Positions 51,118 to 62,796 of a stretch of 64,000 nt of DNA are shown piece by piece. Origin of the DNA: Peteryoungia wuzhouensis (lineage in GTDB: Bacteria > Pseudomonadota > Alphaproteobacteria > Rhizobiales > Rhizobiaceae); assembly GCF_003205195.1 (NCBI RefSeq), contig NZ_QJRY01000006.1:124001-188000 (forward strand), given 5' to 3'. Under the pieces are notes generated by a model that was not told the origin of the DNA, searched no databases, and saw only the letters and a list, made by a program, of their open reading frames with translations. The number at the start of each line of letters is the position of its first letter. Positions within the stretch are counted from its first letter, which is position 1. The position numbers were made by a program, and so were the translations under genes.

Positions 51118-51503
51118 GTGGGCGGCCTCGTCTATTTCTCCAGCACATCGGAAAATACCCGCCGCTTCGTCGAGAAGCTCGGGATCGAGGCCCTGCGCCT
51201 GCCGATTGCGCCGGGCGACGCGCCGCCGCCGGTCGCTGAGCCCTATGTCCTGGTCACGCCCACCTATGGCGGCGGCGAGGACAAGGGCGCGGTGCCGAAG
51301 CCGGTCATCCGCTTTCTCAACGATCCGGGCAATCGAAGCCTGATCTGCGGCGTGATCGCCGCAGGCAACACCAATTTCGGCGCGGCTTTCGGGCGCGCCG
51401 GCAAGATCATCGCCGACAAATGCGGCGTGCCGCTTCTCTACCGGTTCGAGCTTCTCGGCACGGATGAGGACGTCGCCCGTGTCACAGCAGGACTGGAACG
51501 ATT

Positions 51504-51516
<13 letters not shown>
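51118..51516 (+). CDS. nrdI: Flavodoxin-like NrdI
   Basis: A 132-residue NrdI flavodoxin ([58 protein letters not shown]). It delivers an oxidant for assembly of the dimanganese-tyrosyl radical in NrdF. It starts with GTG at 51118, 12 nt after nrdH, and its 3' end overlaps the nrdE start by 13 nt. Confidence 0.95.
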
Positions 51517-54664
<3,148 letters not shown>

Positions 54665-54859
54665 AGAGCATGGACGGACGTGTTTGATTACATCGGGCGC
54701 TTTTACAATCCAAAATGTCGCCATTCGACACTGGGCTATGTCATTCCTATGGAGTTTGAAAACACGGTGGGATTAGCCCAACTCGGTGTGCGAAAACCCG
54801 CAGCAGGCCAAGCCCTGTAGAAGCCCGCAGATCGCCCGCAGCGATAGTGTTCCCGGCAT

Positions 54860-56026
54860 TTACGCAGGGCAAAGACGGATCGCAACCATCGCGCCTCCTT
54901 CGGGTCGGTTGGAGAACGTGAGTTGCCCGTTGTGGGCCAGCGCGATGGCCTTCACCACGGAGAGCCCGAGCCCGGTTCCGCCGGTGGCACGCGATCTGGA
55001 AGAGTCGCCACGCCAGAAGGGGTTGACGGCCACTGCGTCCATGTCTTCCGGAAAGCCGGGGCCGCGATCAAGGATGCGGATCACCACGCTGCCATCGTCA
55101 AGACGTTCTGTTTCGCAGCGCAGCCGGCCGCCGCCTGCGGCATAGCGCCTGACATTTTCCAGAAGTGCCAACACGGCCTGCCGCACGCGTTGTGGGTCCG
55201 CGGCGATTACCGCTGGAGCGAGTGCGGTTTCGACTGCAAGACCGCTTTCCTCCAGCATAGGCCGAGCGGCAGCAACCACGGCAGCGACGACTTCTGCCAT
55301 GTCCAGCATTTGCCGTTGCATCACCAGCTGATGGCCGATCGCCAGCGACAGGGTCCGCAGGTCTTCAACAATGCGGCCCAGCCCCTCGACCTGCAGGAGA
55401 AGATCGGAAACGTGTCTCGGCTCCAGGGCGAACACGCCGTCGATCATGCCCTGCAAACCACCCTGCAGGATTGTCAGTGGCGTGCGCAACTCGTGCGCGA
55501 TCGCCATATTGTTGAAACGCAGCCGCTTTTCCATCGTGTCGAGGCTGACGGCAAGAGCATTGAAGGTTTGCACGAGGCTCGCCACTTCCCGTGTGCTGCC
55601 AGTCGGCGCCACTACACGGGCGGAGAAGTCACCGGACTGCAGCGTTTTCGCCGCTGCCGTCAGATCTTCGAGAGGGGAGGCGATGCGTCTGGCGAGATAG
55701 ATGCCGATGATAGCGCAGGCGGTTGCCGAGATCAGACCGCAGACGAGGGCAGAAAGCCTGATCCTCACATCTGCCTGCGCGTCCTGCTCATTCATGTAGT
55801 CAATGAGTGCTCTAACGGAGGCGCCGTCTGAAGACTGTCCTTCTTTCAGTGACCTGTAGGCCAAGGCTGCCTGCGGTGGCATGCTGGTGGTCATGCTTTC
55901 GTCGAGATAGGACGAGTACCAGGTGACGCCGACGTAAGCGAGGCCGACGCTTAGCAGAAGCATGGTGGCGATGACGATGGCAGTCACTGTGGCCAGCGAC
56001 GGGCTCAGTCGATTTGGCCGGCTCAT
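54860..56026 (-). CDS. BaeS/AdeS-like sensor histidine kinase
   Basis: A 388-residue kinase: first helix about 12-35, a short periplasmic loop, second helix about 90-112, HAMP (RRIASPLEDLTAAAKTLQSG), phosphoacceptor His178 in NNMAIAHELRTPLTIL, and ATPase boxes (LLENVRRYAAGGG, ILDRGPGFP, TGGTGLGLSVVKAI). It overlaps its response regulator by 4 nt. The signal is unknown; relatives sense envelope damage or drugs. Confidence 0.9.
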   Translation of the reverse strand: MSRPNRLSPSLATVTAIVIATMLLLSVGLAYVGVTWYSSYLDESMTTSMPPQAALAYRSLKEGQSSDGASVRALIDYMNEQDAQADVRIRLSALVCGLISATACAIIGIYLARRIASPLEDLTAAAKTLQSGDFSARVVAPTGSTREVASLVQTFNALAVSLDTMEKRLRFNNMAIAHELRTPLTILQGGLQGMIDGVFALEPRHVSDLLLQVEGLGRIVEDLRTLSLAIGHQLVMQRQMLDMAEVVAAVVAAARPMLEESGLAVETALAPAVIAADPQRVRQAVLALLENVRRYAAGGGRLRCETERLDDGSVVIRILDRGPGFPEDMDAVAVNPFWRGDSSRSRATGGTGLGLSVVKAIALAHNGQLTFSNRPEGGAMVAIRLCPA

Positions 56027-56715
56027 TGCGGATCACTGAGACGGTAACCGATGCCCCGTACGGCGGGGAAAAAACCGGTTTGCCCCAGTTCTTCCATCTT
56101 GCGCCGCAGATTGGATATATGGGTATCCACGGTGCGCACAAGTGCGTCGCTTTCCGGGAGGCAAGCATCCAGAATATCGGCACGTCCGAAGGCTTGTGTG
56201 GGGTGGCGGATCATGTGGGCGAGAATCCGGAACTCGCTCAGCGTTAAAGTCAGCGGGATGCGCTTGCCGCCCTTGTGGACCAGCACCGAATAGTTGCCGA
56301 AATCCACTTCGATGTCGCGGAAGCGCCGCACTGCCTCTTTGTGTTCGCCGAGCGTGCGCCGCAGAACTGCCTTGACGCGTGCCACGACTTCCTGCGGGTT
56401 GAAAGGCTTGACGATATAGTCGTCTGCGCCGAGATGCAGGCCGCTCAACCGGTCGAGGTCGTCGGCAAGCGCCGTGACCATGATCACGGGCGTCGTGCTG
56501 CTCTGTCGAAGGCGGGCGAGCACGGCGAAGCCATCCACCTTTGGAATGCCTGCATCCAGGAGAACGATATCCGGCTTCAGTTGCGCGTGATGTTGAAGCG
56601 CGATTTCTCCATCAGATGCCTGAACTGTGCGAAACCTGTCACGCCTCAGGTATCCGTCGAGAATCCGAGCGATCGCCGGTTCATCTTCAACGATCAGAAC
56701 GAGATTGTTTTCCAC
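56023..56715 (-). CDS. OmpR-family response regulator (BaeR/AdeR-like)
   Basis: A 230-residue regulator with a receiver domain (VEDEPAIARILDGYLRRDRF, phosphoacceptor Asp54 in VLLDAGIP, YIVKPF with the conserved Lys) and a winged-helix domain (LTLSEFRILAHMIRHPTQAF, VDTHISNLRRKMEE, VRGIGYRLSD). It is transcribed ahead of the kinase and divergent from the PAP2 phosphatase gene across 299 bp, so the phosphatase may be a target. Confidence 0.92.
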   Translation of the reverse strand: MENNLVLIVEDEPAIARILDGYLRRDRFRTVQASDGEIALQHHAQLKPDIVLLDAGIPKVDGFAVLARLRQSSTTPVIMVTALADDLDRLSGLHLGADDYIVKPFNPQEVVARVKAVLRRTLGEHKEAVRRFRDIEVDFGNYSVLVHKGGKRIPLTLTLSEFRILAHMIRHPTQAFGRADILDACLPESDALVRTVDTHISNLRRKMEELGQTGFFPAVRGIGYRLSDPQ

Positions 56716-57014
56716 TTTGTCTCCTGGTCGCCACTCGCGTCGAACGCGGCCGAAACCGCGCCTGGACTATGAGCGAAAACAAAGACTTGCGCAATTCCAA
56801 ACGGCTTGGAAAAGGTGCCGTGAGGGAAAGGCGGACACGACCTTCACCAGTTCTTCGTCGTTTCTTGACAATCCGATTTCAAGTTTTCCGCATTCACAGG
56901 CCCTGAGGTCAATTCGACATCCGGGCTGCTCTATTTTTCTGACCGAAACGCATCGTGCCTGCGGAGGCTTTCGCTTGTCGTGCGCCACGGTGGGAGTGCT
57001 TTGGGGAGAACGGC

Positions 57015-57803
57015 ATGCAGAAAATCGCTTTGGAGGCCCCCGTTCAGACCCCATCCGCGACGTGGCGTAGCGCTTCGCAGCCGTTGGTCGACAAGGTGGT
57101 GTTTTGGCTTGCGGCCACCACTGTCGGCACAAGCTTCGCCTTCATGGTCTTTCCGATGATCGATCAGACAGTAGCGCGCTGGTTTGTGAAAGGCGGAACC
57201 TTCTTCCTATCTGATCATCCCTTCCTCAAGGCGGTTAGGGACCTCAGCCGGCAGAGCTTGTACTGCATCATCATTGCGATGGTGGTTCTCATTTGTCTCC
57301 ACTTTGTACTCCCGAGACGCCGCTGGTTCTGCCGACCACACAAGCCGCTCTTTGTTCTCCTCAGCTTCATGGTTGGCCCGGTCGCGATCGTTGAGGCACT
57401 GAAAGCGCTAATTGGGCGAGCCCGCCCCCGGGATTTGCTCGAGTTCGGTGGCCATGCGGATTTCACTCCCGTTTGGCAATTCGCGGCGGCCTGCACGCGC
57501 AACTGCTCCTTCCCGTCCGGAGAGGCGGCTGGAGCCGCCGCTGCCCTGTCGCTCGTGGTTCTCGTCGCATCACCTTATCGTGCCGTCGTCGCTGCAATCA
57601 CAGCGCCATGCCTTGTCTTCATCGCATTCAATCGGGTGCTGTTCGGCGCGCATTTCCTCTCCGACGTGATGCTTGGCTGGCTCCTCACGCTTCTGGCAAT
57701 GGCGCTGATTTGGCGATGTGTTGAGGGGCGCTCAGCTGCCATTGACGACTTCTTTGCCAGAGACAGGCCGTCTCATCCGAGTGCTGGAGCAGGCCAACCT
57801 TGA
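57015..57803 (+). CDS. PAP2-family membrane phosphatase
   Basis: A 262-residue protein with about six helices and the lipid-phosphatase tripartite motif: Lys130-x6-Arg137-Pro138 (KALIGRARPRD), FPSGE at 166-170 and Arg207-x5-His213-x3-Asp217 (RVLFGAHFLSD). The usual PSGH is PSGE here, so the first catalytic His is replaced by Glu170. Relatives remove phosphate from lipid A, phosphatidylglycerol phosphate or undecaprenyl pyrophosphate. The ATG has GGGGAGAA upstream. The Glu variant occurs in some related proteins, so activity is not ruled out. Confidence 0.82.
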   Translation: MQKIALEAPVQTPSATWRSASQPLVDKVVFWLAATTVGTSFAFMVFPMIDQTVARWFVKGGTFFLSDHPFLKAVRDLSRQSLYCIIIAMVVLICLHFVLPRRRWFCRPHKPLFVLLSFMVGPVAIVEALKALIGRARPRDLLEFGGHADFTPVWQFAAACTRNCSFPSGEAAGAAAALSLVVLVASPYRAVVAAITAPCLVFIAFNRVLFGAHFLSDVMLGWLLTLLAMALIWRCVEGRSAAIDDFFARDRPSHPSAGAGQP

Positions 57804-57846
57804 AACCCAAACGACCCGAAACAATTCAATCAGGAAAGACGACGCC

Positions 57847-58089
57847 ATGAGCACAATCATCATCGAAAAATTCGTCGACGGAATCTGCGTCGAAGAACTG
57901 CAGGTTCCTGCGGGGCCAGTGCAGTTTCTGGCCGGTCTCCTGCCTCGCAAAGCGCGCGAAGAATTGCTGCGTCATGGGCTTGATATTGAAGGTCTGCTGA
58001 AAGATCCGGCTGCATTCGACACGCCACAATGGCTGGACGTCGAGGAAAAGCAGGTCGCCAAGCGCGTTCGAATTTCGCGTCGCGATTAG
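57847..58089 (+). CDS. Small protein of unknown function
   Basis: An 80-residue soluble protein I do not recognise. Notable segments are MSTIIIEKFVDGICVEELQV, PVQFLAGLLPRKAREELLRH and KQVAKRVRISRRD. The ATG at 57847 has AGGAAAG upstream. It lies 43 bp after the PAP2 gene in the same direction and is probably co-transcribed. Its codon usage matches that of its neighbours, and it seems a genuine short gene. Confidence 0.6.
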   Translation: MSTIIIEKFVDGICVEELQVPAGPVQFLAGLLPRKAREELLRHGLDIEGLLKDPAAFDTPQWLDVEEKQVAKRVRISRRD

Positions 58090-58232
58090 GCAAGAACCGG
58101 CTTCTCACCGCTCGAATTCCGTTTCGGCACCAAGCCGGGCCAAGTGGCAAAATCGCGCCGACTTCGGAAATTCACCGTTGTGGGCGCGAAAGCCTCAACG
58201 GCCATGGCCGTAGTCAGGTCGATCTCTGGCAT
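58086..58232 (-). pseudogene. IS110-family transposase fragment
   Basis: The reverse strand reads TTAMAVEAFAPTTVNFRSRR followed by DFATWPGLVPKRNSSGEKPV, matching the C-terminal Transposase_20 region of IS110-type transposases (pattern AxEAFAPxxxxFRxGRDFAAWLGLVPRQxSSGGK). A stop follows at 58086-58088 just where GKxRLGxISKxG would continue. No inverted repeats and no DEDD N-domain are nearby. It is a relic of an insertion sequence, its end overlapping the stop of the small gene upstream. Confidence 0.7.
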
Positions 58233-58708
58233 GGATAACCCTGCTGTCCGGATGCAGTCAGACAGCCCAACAAGCGTCGATGCGGGCCCCGTCATAAAGT
58301 CAGACGTTGGAGACCCGAACGGGCTGTACTCGGAGCGCAGCACCAGGCAGGCTCGATACCCGCTGTGATGTGCCCCTTCTTGGTTACAGCGGCTTTAGCA
58401 ACATCTAGGTTGTAACTGCGCGGAGATAGTTGTGACGCCAAGGCATCGCCGCCTTACATGCTGCGGCCCCCACTCATTTTCGATCGGCTTCAAAAGCGGA
58501 CCGATCATCAAGTGCATGAAGGCGGCTTTAAAACCGCTGTTGGAATACCCCTTGCGAGGTGCGCGCATGCGAATGTCGGACGCAGGGAGATGCCATCGTG
58601 TGTGAGGTTGCTACCGCTGTCTCAGGTCAGTCCACTCCTGTACGGTTACCTGTGGTGTTTCGCCGAAGCGAGTTTCTTACAAGTCTCTGTGCAATCCGGC
58701 CCCTGAGC
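58233..58708. other. Intergenic region around an IS relic
   Basis: About 475 bp with no recognisable gene on either strand. Lower coding quality and the adjacent transposase fragment suggest this is scar DNA between the PAP2 locus and the sugar-type ABC locus. Confidence 0.45.
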
Positions 58709-59770
58709 TCAAACCATGCCGAGATCAGCGAAGGAGGCATGCAGCGCCTGGTCTGCCGACGACAGCCGCTCGGCTGCGAAGTTGTGCTGATGCCAGTATG
58801 GGTAGATGTATGGCGGGCGGCTTGTCAGGTTGAGCCGAGATAGCTCTTCTTGAGAAAGCTTGAGACTGGCGGCTGCGATATTGTCGCGAAACTGTTTCTC
58901 GTCGAGGCCGCCAACCACAAGTGTTGAAATCGCAGGGCGGGACAGTGTCCAGGCGAGGTTCACCTGCGCGACCGACACGCCTCGTTCCGTCGCAATTTCT
59001 TCGAGCACATCAACAATGGTCCAAAGGCGCTCTTGATCGCGGATCGGCGGTTCACTCCAACCTTGCGCCTGTCGCGACTGCTCCGGAGCCTTGTTGCGCC
59101 CGAATGCGCCGGAGAGAAGCCCTGCGGCCAAGGGGCTCCAGACCATTACGCCCAGGCCCTGGTCGACCGAAAGCGGGAGCAGTTCGTATTCCGCCTCTCG
59201 TGCCTCAAGTGTGTAATGGATCTGCTGTGTGACAAACCGCGGCAATCCCTTGGCGTCCGAGGTGTGGAGAGCCTTCATGACGTGCCAGCCGGAATAGTTC
59301 GAGCAGCCGATGTAGCGGATTTTGCCTTGTTGGCGCAGCGTATCCAGTGCCTCCAGGGTTTCATCGAGAGGTGTCAGGCCATCCCATTCATGCATGAAGT
59401 AGATGTCGATATAGTCACGCTTCAACCGTTTAAGTGATCGCTCGCATTCGCGAATGATGTGAAAGCGAGAGGCGCCTTCGTCGTTGGGACCGTCGCCGAT
59501 CTTCATGCGCGCCTTGGATGAAATCAGCACATCATTGCGCTTCGTTCCCAGCGCTTCGCCGAGTATTTCCTCCGATCGTCCGAGCGAATACATATTTGCC
59601 GTATCGAAGAGATTGACGCCGAGTTCGATGCAACTGTCGATCAGGCGCTGCGCTTCCACGACTCCCTGGTTGGCAACCTTGGCAAATCCCCCGACCCCTC
59701 CGAACGAAAACGTGCCCATGGATATCGCCGATACCTTGAGACCCGAACGTCCCAGAAATCTGTATTCCAT
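58709..59770 (-). CDS. Aldo/keto reductase
   Basis: A 353-residue NADP(H)-dependent oxidoreductase of the YgjZ/MocA-like AKR group. Catalytic residues are visible as Asp and Tyr in LFDTANMYSLG, Lys in ISSKARM and His in IYFMHEWD; the end of the barrel includes NLAWTLSRPAISTLVVGG. The ATG at 59768-59770 has GGAGGAGAG upstream, and MEYRFLGRSGLKVS is the usual N-terminus. It is the last of three genes headed by the LacI regulator and probably oxidises or reduces the imported sugar or polyol. Confidence 0.9.
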   Translation of the reverse strand: MEYRFLGRSGLKVSAISMGTFSFGGVGGFAKVANQGVVEAQRLIDSCIELGVNLFDTANMYSLGRSEEILGEALGTKRNDVLISSKARMKIGDGPNDEGASRFHIIRECERSLKRLKRDYIDIYFMHEWDGLTPLDETLEALDTLRQQGKIRYIGCSNYSGWHVMKALHTSDAKGLPRFVTQQIHYTLEAREAEYELLPLSVDQGLGVMVWSPLAAGLLSGAFGRNKAPEQSRQAQGWSEPPIRDQERLWTIVDVLEEIATERGVSVAQVNLAWTLSRPAISTLVVGGLDEKQFRDNIAAASLKLSQEELSRLNLTSRPPYIYPYWHQHNFAAERLSSADQALHASFADLGMV

Positions 59771-59786
59771 TCTCTCCTCCTCGAAA

Positions 59787-60482
59787 TCAGTCAACCGACA
59801 TGCGCGATAGGCGCAGCACTTGAGCGATATAGTCCATGCCGAGTTCGGGACTCGTCAGGTAGGGCCGATGCAGTGGCCCTTCGTGAAGCGCGCGCGCCAT
59901 GGATGCCTGGGCAAGAACCACAAGTTCGACTTCGCCGGACAGCGCCTCGTAATCCTTGCGGACGCGCTCGTCATGGCCTTCACGATTGCCTTCGCGCAGG
60001 CAGGAAAATGCACCGGCAGAGAGCCGCGATATGAATTTGCAATGGCGGCGCATTCGTTCCGCCGTGCTTTGGAGCAGTCGAGCGGTTGGATCGAGCGTGG
60101 TGGGTAAAGTTGCAAGGATGCCGATCGTTGAAGCCTGCACAACCGCCCTTTCCGCCATGCCCCTGTCAATCCGATAAAGCGGCGTCGCGGTTCTTGCGGC
60201 CAGTTGATCTACGGCCTCGCCAAGTGTCGAGCACGTGACAATGATCGCACTGCTCCCAACGTTTGTCGCCGCCTGAACATGGCGTTCAAGGTCGCTGAAA
60301 ACCTTCTGGTCCACCCGACCGTTCGCGATGGTTTGTGCCAGCAGATTCTCATCTATGGTGGATGCGATTTCCCAGCCGGCAAGTCTTTCCGAGGCCAGCG
60401 ATGCGAACATGGGCTCCAATGCCGAGACGGTGTGGATGAAGGTCAGCTTGCGGACCGGGGTCATCGGCCTGGAAGCTGTCAT
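59787..60482 (-). CDS. Asp/Glu/hydantoin racemase-family protein
   Basis: A 231-residue protein with one clear family cysteine, Cys84 in IIVTCSTLGEA, and the N-terminal strand RKLTFIHTVSALEPMF. The second catalytic position, usually Cys, is Ala in LVVLAQASMAR, so a two-base racemase mechanism is doubtful; isomerase, decarboxylase or dehalogenase-like activity with one Cys is possible. It overlaps the LacI gene stop by 4 nt and precedes the aldo/keto reductase by 16 nt. Confidence 0.75.
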   Translation of the reverse strand: MTASRPMTPVRKLTFIHTVSALEPMFASLASERLAGWEIASTIDENLLAQTIANGRVDQKVFSDLERHVQAATNVGSSAIIVTCSTLGEAVDQLAARTATPLYRIDRGMAERAVVQASTIGILATLPTTLDPTARLLQSTAERMRRHCKFISRLSAGAFSCLREGNREGHDERVRKDYEALSGEVELVVLAQASMARALHEGPLHRPYLTSPELGMDYIAQVLRLSRMSVD

Positions 60483-61558
60483 TCTGCGGGCAGTTCGATC
60501 TTCGGCACACGATTTCTGCTGCGCTGCACGAGTTTTTCGTGGCTTCCGCGTAGAACCAGATCTGCTCCGACCAGGATCTTTACGGCTGGCTGGGACTCGG
60601 TCGAATGGATGAGGTCATCGAGAATGGTGACGGCAAGATAGCCAATCTTTCGTTTTGACACCTCGATCGTCGTCAGGCCGGGATCCATCGTGGCACTCTG
60701 AGGCAGGTTGTCAAAGCCGATAATTGAGACATCTTCGGGGATTTTCGGCCCGTGCTCTCGCAATGCACGGATGAAACCGTAGGCAATGATGTCATTGGTG
60801 CAGAAATAACATTCAGCCAGATCAAGTCCATCTGCCAGCAATTGCCGGGTGTCGCTGTAAGCGCCGTCATATGTCGATTCCACCGAGAGGATATCGGCCT
60901 CATCCACCGTCAGGCCTAGCCGTCCCATGTTCTTGAAAAAGGCATCCCGCCGAAGTTTGAAATTCGTGGTTTCCACATGCGAGGCAACAAAGCCGATCCG
61001 CCTGAAGCCTTGTTGATGAAAGCGGGACAGTACCTTGAAGACAGCATCCTCGTTGTTCATATTGACAAAATTGGCGTCGACGACATCGAAGAACGTATCG
61101 ATGAACACTGTCGGGTATCCAAGTCCCTGGATCAACCTGATGTCAGCTTCAGTCAATTCTGTACCAAGTGCAACGACACCCGAGATGGGAGCGCCAGCAA
61201 GCGATTCCGCAACGGAACTGATCGGCTGGCCTTCAAAGCTGACCACCTCGAGGGTGTAGTTCCGTCTGGTCGCCTCGGCTGACATTCCATCGATGTAGTC
61301 CGAAATGAACACGCTATGGTCGCGGTTCACCGTATGGCCATGCTTTGCGATTTTCAGGAAGCGCAGCGTCTCGCCAGGTTCGGCGGAGGACTTGTTTGTC
61401 CGCGGAACGTAATTGAGGCTTGCCACCGCTTCCAGCACCTTGGCCCGCGTCACGCCCGAGATGTCACCCTTCCCATTCAGTACCAGAGACACGGTTGCAG
61501 CAGATACGCCGGCGGCCTCCGCAATGTCTCTTATCGTGAGATTTTTGCCGTTCTTCAT
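60479..61558 (-). CDS. LacI-family repressor of the sugar-type ABC locus
   Basis: A 359-residue LacI protein: helix-turn-helix TIRDIAEAAGVSAATVSLVL, hinge region NYVPRTNKSS and a periplasmic-binding-like effector domain (ISGVVALGTELTEADIRLIQ, FRRIGFVASHVETTNFKLRR, VSIIGFDNLPQSATMDPGLT). The ATG at 61558 was chosen; a GTG immediately precedes it. It is divergent from the permease gene, and three related 9-10 bp boxes in the gap are its likely operators. Confidence 0.92.
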   Translation of the reverse strand: MKNGKNLTIRDIAEAAGVSAATVSLVLNGKGDISGVTRAKVLEAVASLNYVPRTNKSSAEPGETLRFLKIAKHGHTVNRDHSVFISDYIDGMSAEATRRNYTLEVVSFEGQPISSVAESLAGAPISGVVALGTELTEADIRLIQGLGYPTVFIDTFFDVVDANFVNMNNEDAVFKVLSRFHQQGFRRIGFVASHVETTNFKLRRDAFFKNMGRLGLTVDEADILSVESTYDGAYSDTRQLLADGLDLAECYFCTNDIIAYGFIRALREHGPKIPEDVSIIGFDNLPQSATMDPGLTTIEVSKRKIGYLAVTILDDLIHSTESQPAVKILVGADLVLRGSHEKLVQRSRNRVPKIELPAE

Positions 61559-61589
61559 CACTGTTCCGAATGCTGCATCTGCGAGATAA

Positions 61590-61599
61590 TTTACTAAAC
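61590..61599. promoter_or_regulatory. Putative LacI operator, autoregulatory copy (TTTACTAAAC)
   Basis: The sequence TTTA-C-TAAA is an odd palindrome similar to the boxes at 61700 and 61721. It lies 32 bp upstream of the LacI start. Confidence 0.55.
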
Positions 61600-61699
61600 A
61601 ATTTGGCGGTCAATCAGCATGTTTAAGGCAAATAGGATGCGTTCGCAACGAGAATTGCGTTCAAAATAGGCCTTGCCAGCGGGTTTCTGCTTTGTTACC

Positions 61700-61730
61700 G
61701 TTTAGTGAAGTCGTAAACTGTTCACTAAAC
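61700..61730. promoter_or_regulatory. Putative LacI operator pair before the ABC permease
   Basis: GTTTAGTGAA (61700-61709) and TTCACTAAAC (61721-61730) form a perfect 10-bp inverted repeat with an 11 nt spacer. It ends 13 bp before the permease ATG, a position suited to repression by the divergent LacI protein. Confidence 0.75.
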
Positions 61731-61743
61731 ATTGGAGGAGACC

Positions 61744-62766
61744 ATGCGGGGAACCGGCGGCCAATTCGTGATGCTTGTCGTCATGAGCGCCCTGCTGCTT
61801 GTTGCTGGAGTGCTGATCTCCGGCGGCTCCTTCCTGTCGCTGTTCAATCTGCAATCGATGGCGGGTCAGGTGCCTGAAATCGGGTTATTGGCCATAGGGG
61901 TGATGCTTGCGATGTGTGCCGGCAATGGCGGCATTGATCTGTCGGGGATTGCGCTTGCCAATCTGTCGGGCGTGGTCTCTGCGGTGCTGATGGTGTCTTT
62001 GTTGGGGCCGGCCTCCGATCCAGCCACGTTCAGCATCGGTTTCATGGTTGGCTGCCTGCTGGTCGGGCTGGTTGGTGGTCTCTTCAACGGGATCTTGATT
62101 GCCCGCTATTCCATCACGCCGATCCTTTGCACGCTTGGCACGCAGATGGCATTCATGGGCCTTGCGATCGTTGTCTCTCAAGGCCGCGCCGTCACCGTCG
62201 GCAGTCCGGCGATACTCTGGAGCCTCGGCAACGATATGCTGTTTGGCATACCGATCAGTTTCGTCATCTTCGTGGTCGTTGCTACGCTTATTGGCGCCGT
62301 GTTGAAGTTCACGCCTTTCGGCCTATGGCTGATGTTGATGGGGACGAACCCTAAGGCTGCGACTTTCGCCGGATTTCCGAAGAATGGTGTCGTCCTAACG
62401 ACCTATGCCTTGTCCGGAACGCTGTCGGGTCTGGCTGGTATCATAATCGCGGCCCGCAACGTCAATGTGAAGTTCGACTATGGCAGCTCCTATCTGCTGA
62501 TCGCCATCTTGATCGCGGTCATGGCAGGTGTTCGCCCTGAAGGTGGCTACGGCCGTGTCGTCTGCGTGGTTTTAAGTGCGGTCGCGCTTCAGCTGATGTC
62601 GAGCCTGCTCAACTTTGGCGGTCTTTCCAATTTTGTCCGGGATTTCGCCTGGGGAGCACTGTTGCTCACCTTTCTGGCGGTTGGACGCTACGACGTGATC
62701 GGCTTTTTTGCTCCGATGCGTCGCCCTGAAGATCCTTCGGCGTCTGTCCCTCAATCGCCGAAGTAA
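61744..62766 (+). CDS. Sugar-type ABC transporter permease (RbsC-like)
   Basis: A 340-residue permease of the branched-chain/ribose class, with about nine helices: VMLVVMSALLLVAGVLISGG, the family motif GNGGIDLSGIALANLSGVVS, GILIARYSITPILCTLGTQM and the coupling loop LMLMGTNPKAATFAGFPKNG. The ATG at 61744 has GGAGGAG just upstream; a TTG frame starting at 61732 is less likely. It lies in one operon with a binding protein and ATPase. The family transports ribose, rhamnose, autoinducer-2 and polyols. Confidence 0.92.
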   Translation: MRGTGGQFVMLVVMSALLLVAGVLISGGSFLSLFNLQSMAGQVPEIGLLAIGVMLAMCAGNGGIDLSGIALANLSGVVSAVLMVSLLGPASDPATFSIGFMVGCLLVGLVGGLFNGILIARYSITPILCTLGTQMAFMGLAIVVSQGRAVTVGSPAILWSLGNDMLFGIPISFVIFVVVATLIGAVLKFTPFGLWLMLMGTNPKAATFAGFPKNGVVLTTYALSGTLSGLAGIIIAARNVNVKFDYGSSYLLIAILIAVMAGVRPEGGYGRVVCVVLSAVALQLMSSLLNFGGLSNFVRDFAWGALLLTFLAVGRYDVIGFFAPMRRPEDPSASVPQSPK

Positions 62767-62796
62767 CAAATCGAGGGAAAACTTGTGGAGGAAAGC

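Noticed and set aside
58144-58368. Forward 74-codon frame over the IS relic
   Set aside because: The reverse strand shows clear transposase similarity; the forward frame has none.
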